Shown here in pieces: positions 23,257 to 31,956 of a stretch of 64,000 nt of DNA (positions within the stretch are counted from its first letter, which is position 1; every line of letters begins with the position of its first letter). The notes under the pieces are model-generated. The model did not search any database. It was not told the DNA's origin and was given only the letters and a program-made list of their open reading frames with translations. Source of the stretch: Chlamydia sp. 17-3921 (lineage in GTDB: Bacteria; Chlamydiota; Chlamydiia; Chlamydiales; Chlamydiaceae); NCBI RefSeq assembly GCF_902705545.1, contig NZ_CACSHH010000015.1, positions 123,482 through 187,481 on the forward strand, given 5' to 3'. A program made the position numbers and the translations under genes.

Positions 23257-23643
23257 TTACAACCCTTTAAAAGAAGCTTTTGCTCCGGCTTCTTGTAGTT
23301 TCTTGATAGTATCTTCAGCATCAACTTTAGAAGTTTTTTCTTTAACAATCTTAGGCAAGCCTTCAGTCATTTCTTTAGCTTCTTTCAAAGCAAGACCTGT
23401 TACCTCTCTAACGACTTTTAAAACGCCAATTTTCTTATCAGAAGGAACTTCTTCTAAAATCACAGCAAATTCTGTTGACTCTGCAGCGGCAGCTTCTCCT
23501 CCAGGAGCAGCAGCAACGGCCATAACAGGAGCAGCAGCTGTAACATCCCACTTCTCCTCTAGGAGTTTTTTCAATTGAGACAATTCAAGCACTGTTAAGT
23601 TACTTAATTTCTCTACTAAAGTTTCCAAACTTTCTGTTGTCAC
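23257..23643 (-). CDS. rplL: 50S ribosomal protein L7/L12
   Basis: Stalk protein of the large ribosomal subunit that recruits translation factors; 128 residues. The N-terminal dimerisation domain, an Ala/Gly/Pro-rich hinge at about residues 36-53 ([17 protein letters not shown]) and the C-terminal factor-binding domain with [16 protein letters not shown] are all visible. It lies 34 bases after rplJ, with which it forms the L10-(L12)n stalk. Confidence 0.98.
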   Translation of the reverse strand: MTTESLETLVEKLSNLTVLELSQLKKLLEEKWDVTAAAPVMAVAAAPGGEAAAAESTEFAVILEEVPSDKKIGVLKVVREVTGLALKEAKEMTEGLPKIVKEKTSKVDAEDTIKKLQEAGAKASFKGL

Positions 23644-23677
23644 TTCGTCACCCTTACTTAATTTGAAAAATTTAACT

Positions 23678-24196
23678 TTATCCTTGAATTTTTTCTGCTC
23701 TCTGCTCTACACAAGAAAGAATGCCAAAAAGAGTAGATTCCATAACTCCAACGACCTGAGACATAGGAGCAGCTAAAAGGCCAACAACTTGTTGTCTGAG
23801 TTCTTTGAGAGATGGTAGTTTCGCTATAGCTTCAACCTCTTCACCAGAAAGAAAAGTATCATCTATTCTTCCAGAAAGAAAAACCAAAGAATTGTTATGT
23901 TGTTTATTAAAATTTAATATTTGTTTCGCAGCAGAAACAGGATCTTTATAAGAAAATACTACGCCAAGATGCCCTTCAACATTAGGACAATCGAACTGCA
24001 AGCCTGTGGATTCTATAGCCTTAAAAAAAATTCTCTTTTTTAACACTTCAAACTCTGCAGAAATCCCAAAAAGGGAATTACGAAATTCTCGAGCATAAAC
24101 GGCTGTAAATCCAAGATATTTTACTAAAATAAAACCTTGGGCTGCTAAAATTTTTTCTTCTACCTCTTGTAGAAGCAATTTTTTTTCTTCTTTCAT
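23678..24196 (-). CDS. rplJ: 50S ribosomal protein L10
   Basis: Base of the ribosomal stalk; binds 23S rRNA and L7/L12 dimers. Start chosen at ATG 24196 ([15 protein letters not shown], 172 residues), matching known chlamydial L10 and giving a 15-base gap from rplA; the upstream start at 24211 would add five residues. The C-terminal helix that carries L12 ends in [11 protein letters not shown]10 autoregulation is known in other bacteria, but I see no convincing leader structure here. Confidence 0.95.
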   Translation of the reverse strand: MKEEKKLLLQEVEEKILAAQGFILVKYLGFTAVYAREFRNSLFGISAEFEVLKKRIFFKAIESTGLQFDCPNVEGHLGVVFSYKDPVSAAKQILNFNKQHNNSLVFLSGRIDDTFLSGEEVEAIAKLPSLKELRQQVVGLLAAPMSQVVGVMESTLFGILSCVEQRAEKIQG

Positions 24197-24211
24197 TTTT
24201 CCTCTGAACAA

Positions 24212-24910
24212 TTAAGACGCCGTTAATTCTCTAGCATCTATAGAAATCCCAGGCCCCATAGTGGAAGAAACAGTAAAAGATACTAAATACTGCCCTTTGG
24301 CCGCAGGGGGTTTAGCTTTAATTAAGGCATTACAGAATGCTTCAATATTTTCTTTTATTTGAACATTTTCAAAAGAAAGCTTTCCAACTCCAGCATTACA
24401 TACACCAGCACGATCAGCTTTAAATTCGATTTTACCTTTGCGCAATTCAGAAATCGCTTTAACAACATCTGTTGTTACAGTTCCGGTTTTAGGAGTTGGC
24501 ATAAGGTTTCTTGGCCCAAGAATCTTTCCTAATTTTCCAACTTCTCTCATCATATCAGGGGTTGCAACAGCGACATCAAAATCAAGCCAACCACCTTTTA
24601 TTTGCTCAACAAGCTCATTACTACCGACAAAATCAGCTCCAGCAGCCACAGCTTCCTTAGCTTTTTCTCCAGAAGTAAAAACTAATATTTTTAAAGTTTT
24701 TCCAGTTCCATTAGGAAGAAAAACCGCACCACGAACTTGTTGATCACTTTTTTTGGGATCAATACCCAATTTCACAGAAACGTCTACGGTTTGATCAAAA
24801 CGAACAGGAGGACATTGCTTCAAAATATCTATAGCCTCTATCAAGGAATATGATTTGTCTAAATCATAACTTTTTAAGATACCTTGTATACGTTTTCCAC
24901 ATTTGGTCAT
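24212..24910 (-). CDS. rplA: 50S ribosomal protein L1
   Basis: L1 stalk protein of the large subunit, moving deacylated tRNA out of the E site; 232 residues, normal. Conserved tracts include [20 protein letters not shown] [15 protein letters not shown] (about residue 130) and the C-terminal [14 protein letters not shown]. Lies 21 bases after rplK in the usual rplK-rplA pair. Confidence 0.98.
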   Translation of the reverse strand: MTKCGKRIQGILKSYDLDKSYSLIEAIDILKQCPPVRFDQTVDVSVKLGIDPKKSDQQVRGAVFLPNGTGKTLKILVFTSGEKAKEAVAAGADFVGSNELVEQIKGGWLDFDVAVATPDMMREVGKLGKILGPRNLMPTPKTGTVTTDVVKAISELRKGKIEFKADRAGVCNAGVGKLSFENVQIKENIEAFCNALIKAKPPAAKGQYLVSFTVSSTMGPGISIDARELTAS

Positions 24911-24931
24911 AATCTCTACTACATAACACAG

Positions 24932-25357
24932 TTATTCTATTTCTACACCCATACTTCGAGCTGTACCTTCTACCATCCGTTTTGCGGATTCAAGAAGAAC
25001 AGCGTCCATATCTTTCATCTTTTGTTCTGCTATTGCAGCAACTTGAATCTGAGTTAATTTCCCAACTTTTGTTCTATTAGGAATCTTAGAACCAGATTCC
25101 AAATTCAAAACTTTTTTAATCAAAGAAGACACTGGGGGTTGTTTTGTTATAAAAGTAAAGGTTTTATCCGAATATACCGTAATCACTACAGGAAGAAGAT
25201 CTCCCGAACGATCTTGAGTTGCTGCGTTGAATTCCTTACAAAAACCCATAATATTGACTCCAGCAGAGCCTAGAGCGGGTCCGATAGGTGGCGCTGGATT
25301 AGCTTTTCCTCCAAGAATTTGCAGTTTGATTATCTTGACTATCTTTTTATTCGACAT
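24932..25357 (-). CDS. rplK: 50S ribosomal protein L11
   Basis: Part of the GTPase-associated centre with the L7/L12 stalk; 141 residues, normal. Conserved N-terminus [20 protein letters not shown] and [13 protein letters not shown], and the RNA-binding C-terminal domain. A 106-base gap separates it from nusG and holds a short hairpin (CCTCTA, AAGA, TAGAGG); the leader might carry an L1 autoregulation site, which I could not identify. Confidence 0.98.
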   Translation of the reverse strand: MSNKKIVKIIKLQILGGKANPAPPIGPALGSAGVNIMGFCKEFNAATQDRSGDLLPVVITVYSDKTFTFITKQPPVSSLIKKVLNLESGSKIPNRTKVGKLTQIQVAAIAEQKMKDMDAVLLESAKRMVEGTARSMGVEIE

Positions 25358-25463
25358 ACTGAACCTTACTTTGCGTTGACACTCCTCTAAAGATAGAGGG
25401 TAAGAAACGAAAAACTAAAATTATAAGAAGATGGCTAATAAGAATACACTGGTTTTATTCTAT

Positions 25464-26012
25464 TTATTCACTTTCTTGTCCTGAGACAACTTCTTCAACT
25501 TGCCAGAATTCTAGATCATCGACTCTTGTCTCTCGACCAAATATGGAAACCATTACGCTTAATCGACCTTTATCATGAAAAACTTCAGAAATAACTCCAA
25601 TGAAATTCACAAAAACGCCGTCGTTAATTTTAACCCGAGAGCCCACTTCAAATTTATGTTTTTGCACGACTCCAGATTTCTTTTCTTCCATATCGGTTAA
25701 AATATTTTTTACTTCATCTTCTGAAAGGGCTACAGGTGCCGATCCTCCAAGGAATTCCACGACACCAGCTGTACTTTTTACATATAGCCAAGACTCATCT
25801 GTGAGGTTCATTTTAACTAAAAGATACCCTGGCCAAATATATTTTTCGACAACCTTATGTTCGCCTTTTTTGACTTCCATTACATTTTCGCTCGGCAAGA
25901 TAATTTCTTGTATAAATTCCGCCATTCCCGAAGATTCTTTAAAATCCTCTAAAGCTTTTTTTACTTTTTTTTCTTGGGCCGTGAAAACCTGAACGACATA
26001 CCACTTAAACAT
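25464..26012 (-). CDS. nusG: Transcription termination/antitermination factor NusG
   Basis: RNA polymerase elongation factor, also linking transcription to translation; 182 residues. The NGN domain starts MFKWYVVQVFTAQEKKVKKAL and includes PGYLLVKM; the C-terminal KOW domain includes VGSRVKINDGVFVNFIGVI. Starts 3 bases after secE, so translation is coupled. Adjacent secE-nusG is the standard order. Confidence 0.97.
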   Translation of the reverse strand: MFKWYVVQVFTAQEKKVKKALEDFKESSGMAEFIQEIILPSENVMEVKKGEHKVVEKYIWPGYLLVKMNLTDESWLYVKSTAGVVEFLGGSAPVALSEDEVKNILTDMEEKKSGVVQKHKFEVGSRVKINDGVFVNFIGVISEVFHDKGRLSVMVSIFGRETRVDDLEFWQVEEVVSGQESE

Positions 26013-26015
26013 GAA

Positions 26016-26267
26016 CTAACCGAACAAAAAGCTTGTTATACTACCTAAAAATGTAAGCAGTTTACGAAAGATAAGGTCTATACAATAAATAGCAAAACCA
26101 AAACCAAAAATACTCATAACAACAATCTTAACATATTTTTTTAGATTTTTCTTGCTAACCCACTCTATTTTCTTAACTTCATCTAAGAAACTCCCTGCTA
26201 ATTTAGCTTGCTTTTTAGCTATAGTTAATTTGCGAGAAAGAGTTTCACGATTATTCTGCTGCTTCAT
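26016..26267 (-). CDS. secE: Preprotein translocase subunit SecE
   Basis: Small membrane subunit of the SecYEG translocon, 83 residues. A cytoplasmic amphipathic helix with EVKKIEWVSKKNL is followed by one transmembrane helix (about residues 47-70, VVMSIFGFGFAIYCIDLIF), the usual single-span form. Lies between tRNA-Trp and nusG. Confidence 0.96.
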   Translation of the reverse strand: MKQQNNRETLSRKLTIAKKQAKLAGSFLDEVKKIEWVSKKNLKKYVKIVVMSIFGFGFAIYCIDLIFRKLLTFLGSITSFLFG

Positions 26268-26297
26268 AAGCCAACTTTAAAATCAAAAGACAAACTA

Positions 26298-26370
26298 CGG
26301 GTGCGAAGGGAGTCGAACCCCCGACCGGCGGCTTTGGAGGCCACTGCTCTACCATCTAAGCTACACACCC
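26298..26370 (-). tRNA. tRNA-Trp (CCA anticodon)
   Basis: 73-nt cloverleaf on the minus strand. The acceptor stem GGGUGUG pairs with CGCACCC (one G-U), the discriminator is G, the anticodon loop reads CTCCAAA with anticodon CCA, and the T-arm sequence GGTTCGA type is present. CCA is not encoded. It lies between tuf and secE, the common bacterial position, and is probably excised from the same transcript. Confidence 0.96.
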
Positions 26371-26430
26371 AAGGAGCGAGGATTTAGAAAAGATTCTACT
26401 ACCTCACTCATTTACGCTTAACAATCAAAC

Positions 26431-27615
26431 TTAAGCAATGATTTTTGAAATCGTTCCAGCTCCGATTGTTCGGCCACCTTCACGAATAGCGAATCTCATT
26501 CCTTCTTCAAGAGCCACCGGACAAATGAGCTCTACATCGAGTTCCACATTATCTCCAGGCATAACCATTTCTGTACCCTCAGGAAGTGTAACAACACCTG
26601 TTACATCTGTTGTACGGAAGAAAAATTGAGGTCTGTAACCACTGAAGAAAGGCTTATGACGACCACCTTCCTCTTTCAACAAAACATAAACAGCAGACTT
26701 AAATTTAGTGTGAGGTTTTACACTATTAGGCTGACAAACGACCATTCCTCTTTCAACGTCATTCTTACCGATACCTCGAAGAAGAAGACCAACATTCTCT
26801 CCAGCACGACCTTCTGGTAATTCCTTCCTGAACATTTCGACACCGGTAACAATGGTCTCTTTAGTCTCTGCCAATCCAACAATCTGAACCTTGTCAGAAA
26901 CCTTAACAATTCCACGCTCAATACGTCCGGTAACAACTGTACCACGACCAGAAATAGAAAAGACATCTTCGATGGGCATTAAAAATGGCTTGTCTATCTC
27001 TCTTTCTGGAGTTGGGATATTATCATCCACAGCTTGCATTAATTCGCGAACTTTCTCAATGTAAGATACATCACCTTCTAAAGCTTTTAAAGCAGAACCG
27101 CGGATAATTGGACAACCCTTGTAACCTTTTTCTTCAAGAAGTTCTGACAATTCCATCTCCACAAGGTCAACAAGCTCTGCGTCCTCAGGAGCTATCATAT
27201 CTGTTTTATTGAGAAAAACAACAATGTAAGGTACACCAACCTGTCTAGCAAGAAGAATGTGTTCTTTAGTTTGCGGCATAGCACCATCTGTTGCAGATAC
27301 AACTAAGATCGCGCCATCCATCTGTGCAGCACCGGTAATCATATTTTTAACATAGTCAGCATGGCCAGGGCAATCCACATGGGCATAGTGTCGATTAGCT
27401 GTTTCGTATTCTACGTGGGACGCGTTAATAGTAATCCCTCGAGCCTTCTCTTCGGGAGTATTGTCAATTGAACTATAATCGCAAAAATCCGCTAAACCTT
27501 CAGCCGAAAGAGCTCTCGTAATAGCAGCTGTTAGCGTAGTTTTCCCGTGGTCAACGTGTCCAATAGTCCCAATATTGATGTGGGGCTTATTACGTTGAAA
27601 AGTTTCTTTTGACAT
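26431..27615 (-). CDS. tuf: Elongation factor Tu
   Basis: GTPase that brings aminoacyl-tRNA to the ribosome; 394 residues, normal. G1 [10 protein letters not shown], switch [15 protein letters not shown] (G4) and SGxxL-type SALKALEG are present, followed by the two beta-barrel domains. Flanked by tRNA-Thr and tRNA-Trp on the same strand. Only one tuf copy is seen here. Confidence 0.99.
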   Translation of the reverse strand: MSKETFQRNKPHINIGTIGHVDHGKTTLTAAITRALSAEGLADFCDYSSIDNTPEEKARGITINASHVEYETANRHYAHVDCPGHADYVKNMITGAAQMDGAILVVSATDGAMPQTKEHILLARQVGVPYIVVFLNKTDMIAPEDAELVDLVEMELSELLEEKGYKGCPIIRGSALKALEGDVSYIEKVRELMQAVDDNIPTPEREIDKPFLMPIEDVFSISGRGTVVTGRIERGIVKVSDKVQIVGLAETKETIVTGVEMFRKELPEGRAGENVGLLLRGIGKNDVERGMVVCQPNSVKPHTKFKSAVYVLLKEEGGRHKPFFSGYRPQFFFRTTDVTGVVTLPEGTEMVMPGDNVELDVELICPVALEEGMRFAIREGGRTIGAGTISKIIA

Positions 27616-27660
27616 TTCAGAATCCTCTTTAAAAAAAATTTTTTTACTCCTACCATTCCT

Positions 27661-27732
27661 TGCCCAGAATAGGAATTGAACCTACGACCGCTTGCTTACC
27701 ATGCAAGTGCTCTACCACTGAGCTACCTGGGC
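27661..27732 (-). tRNA. tRNA-Thr (GGU anticodon)
   Basis: 72-nt cloverleaf on the minus strand. The acceptor GCCCAGG pairs with UCUGGGC (one G-U), the discriminator is A, the anticodon stem CUUGC/GCAAG encloses loop AUGGUAA with anticodon GGU, and the T-loop GGTTCAATTCC is present. Sits between infA and tuf, so probably processed from the operon transcript. Confidence 0.96.
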
Positions 27733-27807
27733 CTGCTTTTCTATTAATTATGGCTCAGAGAACTTCTCAGTCTATGTAACCTATTTTAAAACATCAATAG
27801 AAAATAG

Positions 27808-28029
27808 TTAGCGATGCCTATAGACAACTCTAGCTTTTGTAAGGTCATAAGCAGACATTTCAACTGTGACTCGGTCTCCAACAAGTAAGCGGATATTACT
27901 CATACGCATTTTTCCGCATAGATGAGCTGTGACAGGCATACCGTTTTCAAGCAGTACGCGAAAATGCATTCCGGGGAGAAGTTCTTCTACTTTACCTTCG
28001 AGCACAATAGTATCTTCTTTTTTTGCCAT
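27808..28029 (-). CDS. infA: Translation initiation factor IF-1
   Basis: 73-residue S1/OB-fold protein that occupies the ribosomal A site during initiation. Conserved tracts include [20 protein letters not shown] and the C-terminal ARVVYRHR. First coding gene of the block ending with rpoC; a strong promoter lies about 115-143 bases upstream. Confidence 0.98.
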   Translation of the reverse strand: MAKKEDTIVLEGKVEELLPGMHFRVLLENGMPVTAHLCGKMRMSNIRLLVGDRVTVEMSAYDLTKARVVYRHR

Positions 28030-28144
28030 CTATTTTAACGATCCTTTAATAAAGGTTTTTCTCGAAAGCTTTAAAGGCTGGCCAAATGGACAGACTTTAC
28101 TCTAGATTATAGAGTTTTCCGATTTGCCCGTATAATGCATTGGC

Positions 28145-28172
28145 ATTATATTCAACGTGTAGAAAAAGTCAA
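28145..28172 (-). promoter_or_regulatory. Strong sigma-66 type promoter for infA and downstream block
   Basis: On the minus strand TTGACT (28172-28167), a 16-base spacer and a perfect TATAAT (28150-28145) form the best housekeeping promoter seen in the window. Transcription would start near 28138 and leave an untranslated leader of about 110 bases before infA. The -10 is one arm of an 8-bp inverted repeat (TATAATGC, ATTG, GCATTATA; 28131-28150). Confidence 0.75.
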
Positions 28173-28303
28173 ACGCCTTTCTCTGTAATCTATAGAACTC
28201 ATAATGAATAGTTGATACTTCACGATAAAAGAATCATTATTTCCAAAGAAAAATATCGCTTTTTACGATATAATTCTTTTATTTAGAGATATTTATTAAC
28301 AAA

Positions 28304-29284
28304 ATGGTTATACCCACATTTTCAAATTCTAGAACAAATTCTCCTACACCGTCTTTAATTTTAGATTCTTTTTCGGAAACATGTTCTCAAGAAACTTCTC
28401 TAATTTCTCAAAAAGAAACCTCTCTAGACTTCTCTAAACGGCTTTCTCCGCTTCCAGCAATAGCTTCTCTTCCTAAAGAACCTTACAATTTACCTAATAC
28501 ATGTATAGGACGCTTGCGTAGCGTAGCTGAAAAGATCAATCGATTCTTACGTGATAACTGGAAATATATCCTATTATATCTACTTGCATGGGCTTTAATT
28601 GTTGCTTGTCATCACACAGTGGCCATTACTCTAACCATTTGGCTTGGTATAGGACTCGGCCTGGGTGTTATTTTTGGTGTTTTTAGTGCCAATTTCTTAG
28701 ATAGAGAAAACAAGCATTCGAATATGAATAGTTTATGGAATCTCATGAACTATGGACTCCAACAATTGGACCCTAACGGAACTCGGCAAATTTTGCTAGC
28801 TACGATAATAGCTTCAATTTCTGCATTAATTTATGCTATCCCACAAGCTGTTGGAGTTGTTATAGGTTTCTGTATAGGAAACCAAATTAGCATCACAGCA
28901 ACCTACGGCATACGTTTTGGAGATGAAGCAAATTATGTTGCAGATGCAAAAGTTCATCAAAAAAAACTAGAGAAAATTCAGAGAGCAATTAATGAGCGTC
29001 AACTATTAAAATTACAACTCATCATGCAAAAACAAATTCTAACACTTGTTGAAAAAAGTTCCCTCGAAGTTGAAAAAACAGAACTTAAGAATTCTCTGAA
29101 TCTTTTACGACTAGAAATGAATACTCCTCTCCCCCATATTTTTAATTTACCTCCAGCAGAATCTTCTGCAACTAATTTACTTGAAAATTTGGATACTCTA
29201 ATAGCAAAAACCAATCTACAACTATTAGCATTATCTCGACAGCAACTACACCTTAAACAAGAGCCTGGCCGCGTCATGGAGTAA
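28304..29284 (+). CDS. Putative inclusion membrane (Inc-like) protein, CT324-type
   Basis: 326 residues, function unknown. There is no signal peptide; a Ser/Thr-rich N-terminus of about 80 residues is followed by closely paired hydrophobic segments at about 87-103 and 106-130, a second pair at about 162-180 and 182-199, and a C-terminal coiled-coil-like region (about 215-275, rich in Leu, Lys, Glu, Gln). Closely paired (bilobed) hydrophobic segments are the hallmark of chlamydial inclusion membrane proteins delivered by type III secretion. The position after infA matches CT324, from memory. A TATAAT at 28269-28274 could be its -10. The downstream sufE-like gene starts 2 bases after the stop. 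Confidence 0.75.
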   Translation: MVIPTFSNSRTNSPTPSLILDSFSETCSQETSLISQKETSLDFSKRLSPLPAIASLPKEPYNLPNTCIGRLRSVAEKINRFLRDNWKYILLYLLAWALIVACHHTVAITLTIWLGIGLGLGVIFGVFSANFLDRENKHSNMNSLWNLMNYGLQQLDPNGTRQILLATIIASISALIYAIPQAVGVVIGFCIGNQISITATYGIRFGDEANYVADAKVHQKKLEKIQRAINERQLLKLQLIMQKQILTLVEKSSLEVEKTELKNSLNLLRLEMNTPLPHIFNLPPAESSATNLLENLDTLIAKTNLQLLALSRQQLHLKQEPGRVME

Positions 29285-29286
29285 CT

Positions 29287-29733
29287 TTGGAACCGGTTTG
29301 TCCCCTTCAACATGCAGGATGTTTAAAAAAACAACACAAGATAACTCAAAGGTTGTTTCCAGACTCTTTTCATAAAGATATTCTTTATCAAAAATTAATG
29401 GATAAAACACCTCACCAAGATTTATTTGATAAAACACAACTTTTAAAAGAGAATCTTGTTATAGGTTGTCAAAGCGATCTTTATCTTTATGAAAGATATC
29501 AAGATGGGCGCTTATTTTTTTTTTCTTACACTGAAGCATTAATTTCTGCAGGAATCGCCTCTTTATTTTGTGAGGTTTATTCAGGAGAAACTCCCGTTAC
29601 TATTCTTACTTGTAAGCCAGAATTTTTTCAGCAACTTAGCCAATACCTGTCTTTTGGTAGAGTTAATGGAGGAGAAGCCTTGTATATGAAAATGAAACAA
29701 CTCTCGATTCGTTACTTAAAGACGTCCTTATAA
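29287..29733 (+). CDS. SufE-like sulphur acceptor for cysteine desulphurase
   Basis: 148 residues resembling SufE/CsdE, which take persulphide sulphur from SufS for iron-sulphur cluster assembly. Key evidence is VIGCQSDLY (about residues 57-65), matching the active Cys motif GCQSQVW of SufE, followed by the ISAGIASLF helix and a C-terminal SFGRVNGGEALYMKMKQL that matches the SufE family end. The start is TTG at 29287 with GGAG five bases upstream, in the end of the Inc-like gene. An in-frame T10 run (29515-29524) lies in the coding sequence. A Cys-rich N-terminal tail (two Cys before residue 13) is unusual. Confidence 0.8.
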   Translation: MEPVCPLQHAGCLKKQHKITQRLFPDSFHKDILYQKLMDKTPHQDLFDKTQLLKENLVIGCQSDLYLYERYQDGRLFFFSYTEALISAGIASLFCEVYSGETPVTILTCKPEFFQQLSQYLSFGRVNGGEALYMKMKQLSIRYLKTSL

Positions 29734-29796
29734 CGAGTTAAAAAAGGATACCTCTTGCTTATCTAAGAAAACCTGTGATAGTATATCCTATTTCTC

Positions 29797-29869
29797 GGGG
29801 CAGTAGCTCAGCGGTTAGAGCAGCGGACTCATAACCCGTCGGTCGCAGGTTCAAACCCTGCCTGCCCCA
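29797..29869 (+). tRNA. tRNA-Met (CAU anticodon, elongator-type)
   Basis: 73-nt cloverleaf. The acceptor GGGGCAG pairs perfectly with CUGCCCC, the discriminator is A and the anticodon is CAU. The first acceptor pair is G-C, so it is not initiator tRNA, which has an unpaired position 1. A tRNA-Ile2 with modified CAU cannot be excluded from sequence alone. The last pair of the anticodon stem is A31 with C39 (29827 and 29835), a mismatch where U39 is usual. Confidence 0.92.
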
Positions 29870-29958
29870 TTCTTTTAAATGACATACAAAAAGTTCTATC
29901 TATTCCTAAGAAAATACAAATTTTCCTTATCTAGACTAAGATTGTGAAATTTGTTTTA

Positions 29959-31719
29959 TTATCTACGATGCCGATTTAATCTTACAGAATTCACCATAAC
30001 TCCGATTGTGGTACAAATCACAATAATTCCCAATATGAGAGAGATCGTTGCAGAAAGCCCAAACCAATCTCCTGTTCTCCATGCAACAGCAGGATCCCTT
30101 AAAATTTCTGGATCAAAGATCTCTGTCCTATTTGAAGCTTGTCCTGTTGCATTAAGATATGCTGCTCTTTGCCCTGTGGATAATGGGCTAGAAATAGAAC
30201 AGGCATTTAACACTCCTGCACCAATTCCTGCAACAACTCCTGCTAGCATATTAGGAAGAGCTTCTGCCACTCTACGTCTTCCTGCATCAGCAACACGTAA
30301 CACAATGCTCCTTCCATCACCACGATGCATGTATTCAGGATCATTCATAACTCTTAACCCAAATCTTTGAGCTCTTAAACGCAAATGAGTTAAAAATGTA
30401 TTCCCAAAAGCTAAAAACACCCAAGTGCCACTCATCACTGAGCCACCAATATAAATAGCTTGTAACAAAGGAATTGGTCTTTGCATTCTCTGCATGTAGT
30501 TCATGCTTTCTGCGGCAGAGATTAATAGTATCGGACATGTAAGAGTTCGAGCAATTAAGCGAAAACGTCTCCAACCGAATCTTAAACTCCTAGGATTTGT
30601 CAAAAGCAAAGTAAATCTTTGTAAAAGATTTAAGAGATACCCGGTATGTGATACCCAATAAAAATATTGATCTTCAGGAAACAATATACTGCGAACAAAG
30701 ACGTCTTGCATCAAAGCAACAATACTAGGAATAAGAAATATTCCTGTTAGAACTGTATCGGGTAAAGTAGAAGGAGAAGCGTTCACAATAGCTTCGTGAG
30801 TAGTACGAGTATTATACAAATATTCACTTTCTGCGAAGACATTCATATCACTCCCAATTTGTATCAACGCCATAGCAACAGCAGGATCTGTAGTCTCATG
30901 ACCTGCATTTAATTGAGAAGGATCTTGCATACCTAAAACATATTGATATGAGGGACATCTCAAACCTGGAGTAGAAATACTTTCTGCTCCAGAAGAATAC
31001 CCTAAAGTACGAACATTATTAGCATGACTATAACCATAACGATCTCGTAAAGTCAGTACATCTCCGGTCACTCGAAAATGATATACATTTTGATGACCTA
31101 CAACATATGTTGTTGGAGCTATGCCTATACAATCTACACGCTCAGCATAAGGAGAATGATCCAAAACCTGTTGAATAAAAATCCCTCCATCACCAAAAAA
31201 GATGAGGGTATACCTTCGTCTTTCATTTTCTGGGTGAGAAAAAAATGCTCGCAAAATCTCAAATAAAGAACGACATAAAGGATTCAAAGGACTTGTTGTA
31301 TAGCGCCTATTAAGCAATCCTTCTGCAGAAATCCCTCTCCCAGAATTATACAACACTCTTACAGGCTCACCATTTCGAATCTCACTGATATGCATACCTT
31401 CAGTTTGAGCTTCTATTCGCGTCTGCCAACTTCCATTAATGTAGGTTATTGGAATCAAATAGTCTGCAGGATCGGGTCGCTCGGAATCACTTATGCATAT
31501 AACCCCCCCCCCCCCCCCAATATCTTCATTATCAATAAGATCTTCTATGGATCCTTGGGGTATACTTTCTCCACTTACAGAACTTAAAATAATAGATTCT
31601 ACAAGAGAAGAAGTAGCAGCAGCTGCAGGATTTACGGAAGATTGCCCAGATGGATTATCTTCTGAATTCGATTCAGATGTTTCTATTTCTTGTAAGGGAA
31701 TTTGAACTGGCGTAACCAT
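29959..31719 (-). CDS. Chlamydia-specific membrane protein with in-frame G16 tract (possibly DUF687)
   Basis: 586 residues, function unknown; it resembles a chlamydial hypothetical family (I believe DUF687), low certainty. Strong AGGAG before ATG 31719. Residues 1-66 are Ser/Glu-rich; residues 68-72 are five Gly encoded by a run of 16 G. A conserved soluble domain follows (about 90-320) with YINGSWQTRIEAQTEGMHI and LIFFGDGGIFIQQVLD, faintly like a nucleophile-elbow region of an alpha/beta hydrolase, then hydrophobic segments at about 322-340, 388-403, 418-445, 490-508 and 554-578. With 15 or 17 G the frame closes a few codons later, so expression is likely phase variable. It is a stand-alone gene, bounded upstream by a terminator. 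Confidence 0.85.
   Translation of the reverse strand: MVTPVQIPLQEIETSESNSEDNPSGQSSVNPAAAATSSLVESIILSSVSGESIPQGSIEDLIDNEDIGGGGGVICISDSERPDPADYLIPITYINGSWQTRIEAQTEGMHISEIRNGEPVRVLYNSGRGISAEGLLNRRYTTSPLNPLCRSLFEILRAFFSHPENERRRYTLIFFGDGGIFIQQVLDHSPYAERVDCIGIAPTTYVVGHQNVYHFRVTGDVLTLRDRYGYSHANNVRTLGYSSGAESISTPGLRCPSYQYVLGMQDPSQLNAGHETTDPAVAMALIQIGSDMNVFAESEYLYNTRTTHEAIVNASPSTLPDTVLTGIFLIPSIVALMQDVFVRSILFPEDQYFYWVSHTGYLLNLLQRFTLLLTNPRSLRFGWRRFRLIARTLTCPILLISAAESMNYMQRMQRPIPLLQAIYIGGSVMSGTWVFLAFGNTFLTHLRLRAQRFGLRVMNDPEYMHRGDGRSIVLRVADAGRRRVAEALPNMLAGVVAGIGAGVLNACSISSPLSTGQRAAYLNATGQASNRTEIFDPEILRDPAVAWRTGDWFGLSATISLILGIIVICTTIGVMVNSVRLNRHRR
31503..31518. repeat. Homopolymeric C16 tract (G16 in the coding strand)
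   Basis: Sixteen consecutive C on the plus strand, which are sixteen G in the sense strand of the 29959-31719 gene (codons 68-72 and the first base of 73). It is by far the longest G/C homopolymer in an AT-rich window. Losing or gaining one base brings TAA or TGA within about five codons, truncating the product to under 80 residues. Length calls in such tracts are prone to sequencing error. Confidence 0.97.
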
Positions 31720-31823
31720 AGTATCTCCTTCTATTCAAATGAGATCTATAAAAAGCTTTCTACTTTTTTTCCTTGATCTCACTTTAAAAAACATCAACGA
31801 ATATACTCATCCTAAAAAGAAAA

Positions 31824-31867
31824 AAAGAAAAGCATAACGAAGAGTTTTCCGCGTTATGCTTTTCTTT
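31824..31867 (-). terminator. Intrinsic terminator downstream of the secreted coiled-coil gene
   Basis: A perfect 16-bp inverted repeat (31824-31839 with 31852-31867; core AAAAGCATAACG and CGTTATGCTTTT) with a 12-base loop. On the minus strand it is followed by TTTTTTTC and further T-rich sequence, the classic layout. It ends transcription from the 31957-32529 gene about 90 bases after its stop and insulates the phase-variable gene. Confidence 0.85.
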
Positions 31868-31910
31868 CATATGAATCTGATAATTATATTATAGATACCG
31901 ATATTCTGCT

Positions 31911-31939
31911 CTTACTTAAGTTTCTTAGGAAACTGTAAG
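31911..31939. other. Second hairpin after the secreted coiled-coil gene
   Basis: CTTAC (31911-31915) and AGTTTC (31919-31924) pair with GAAACT (31929-31934) and GTAAG (31935-31939), leaving a three-base bulge and a TTAG loop. It lies just after the stop at 31957 and upstream of the strong terminator on the minus strand. It could protect the 3' end of the message or belong to a short independent transcript. Confidence 0.4.
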
Positions 31940-31956
31940 AACAAATGAATACTACA

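Noticed and set aside
25600..25992. 130-codon plus-strand open frame
   Set aside because: Fully antisense to nusG; no start signal or recognisable product.
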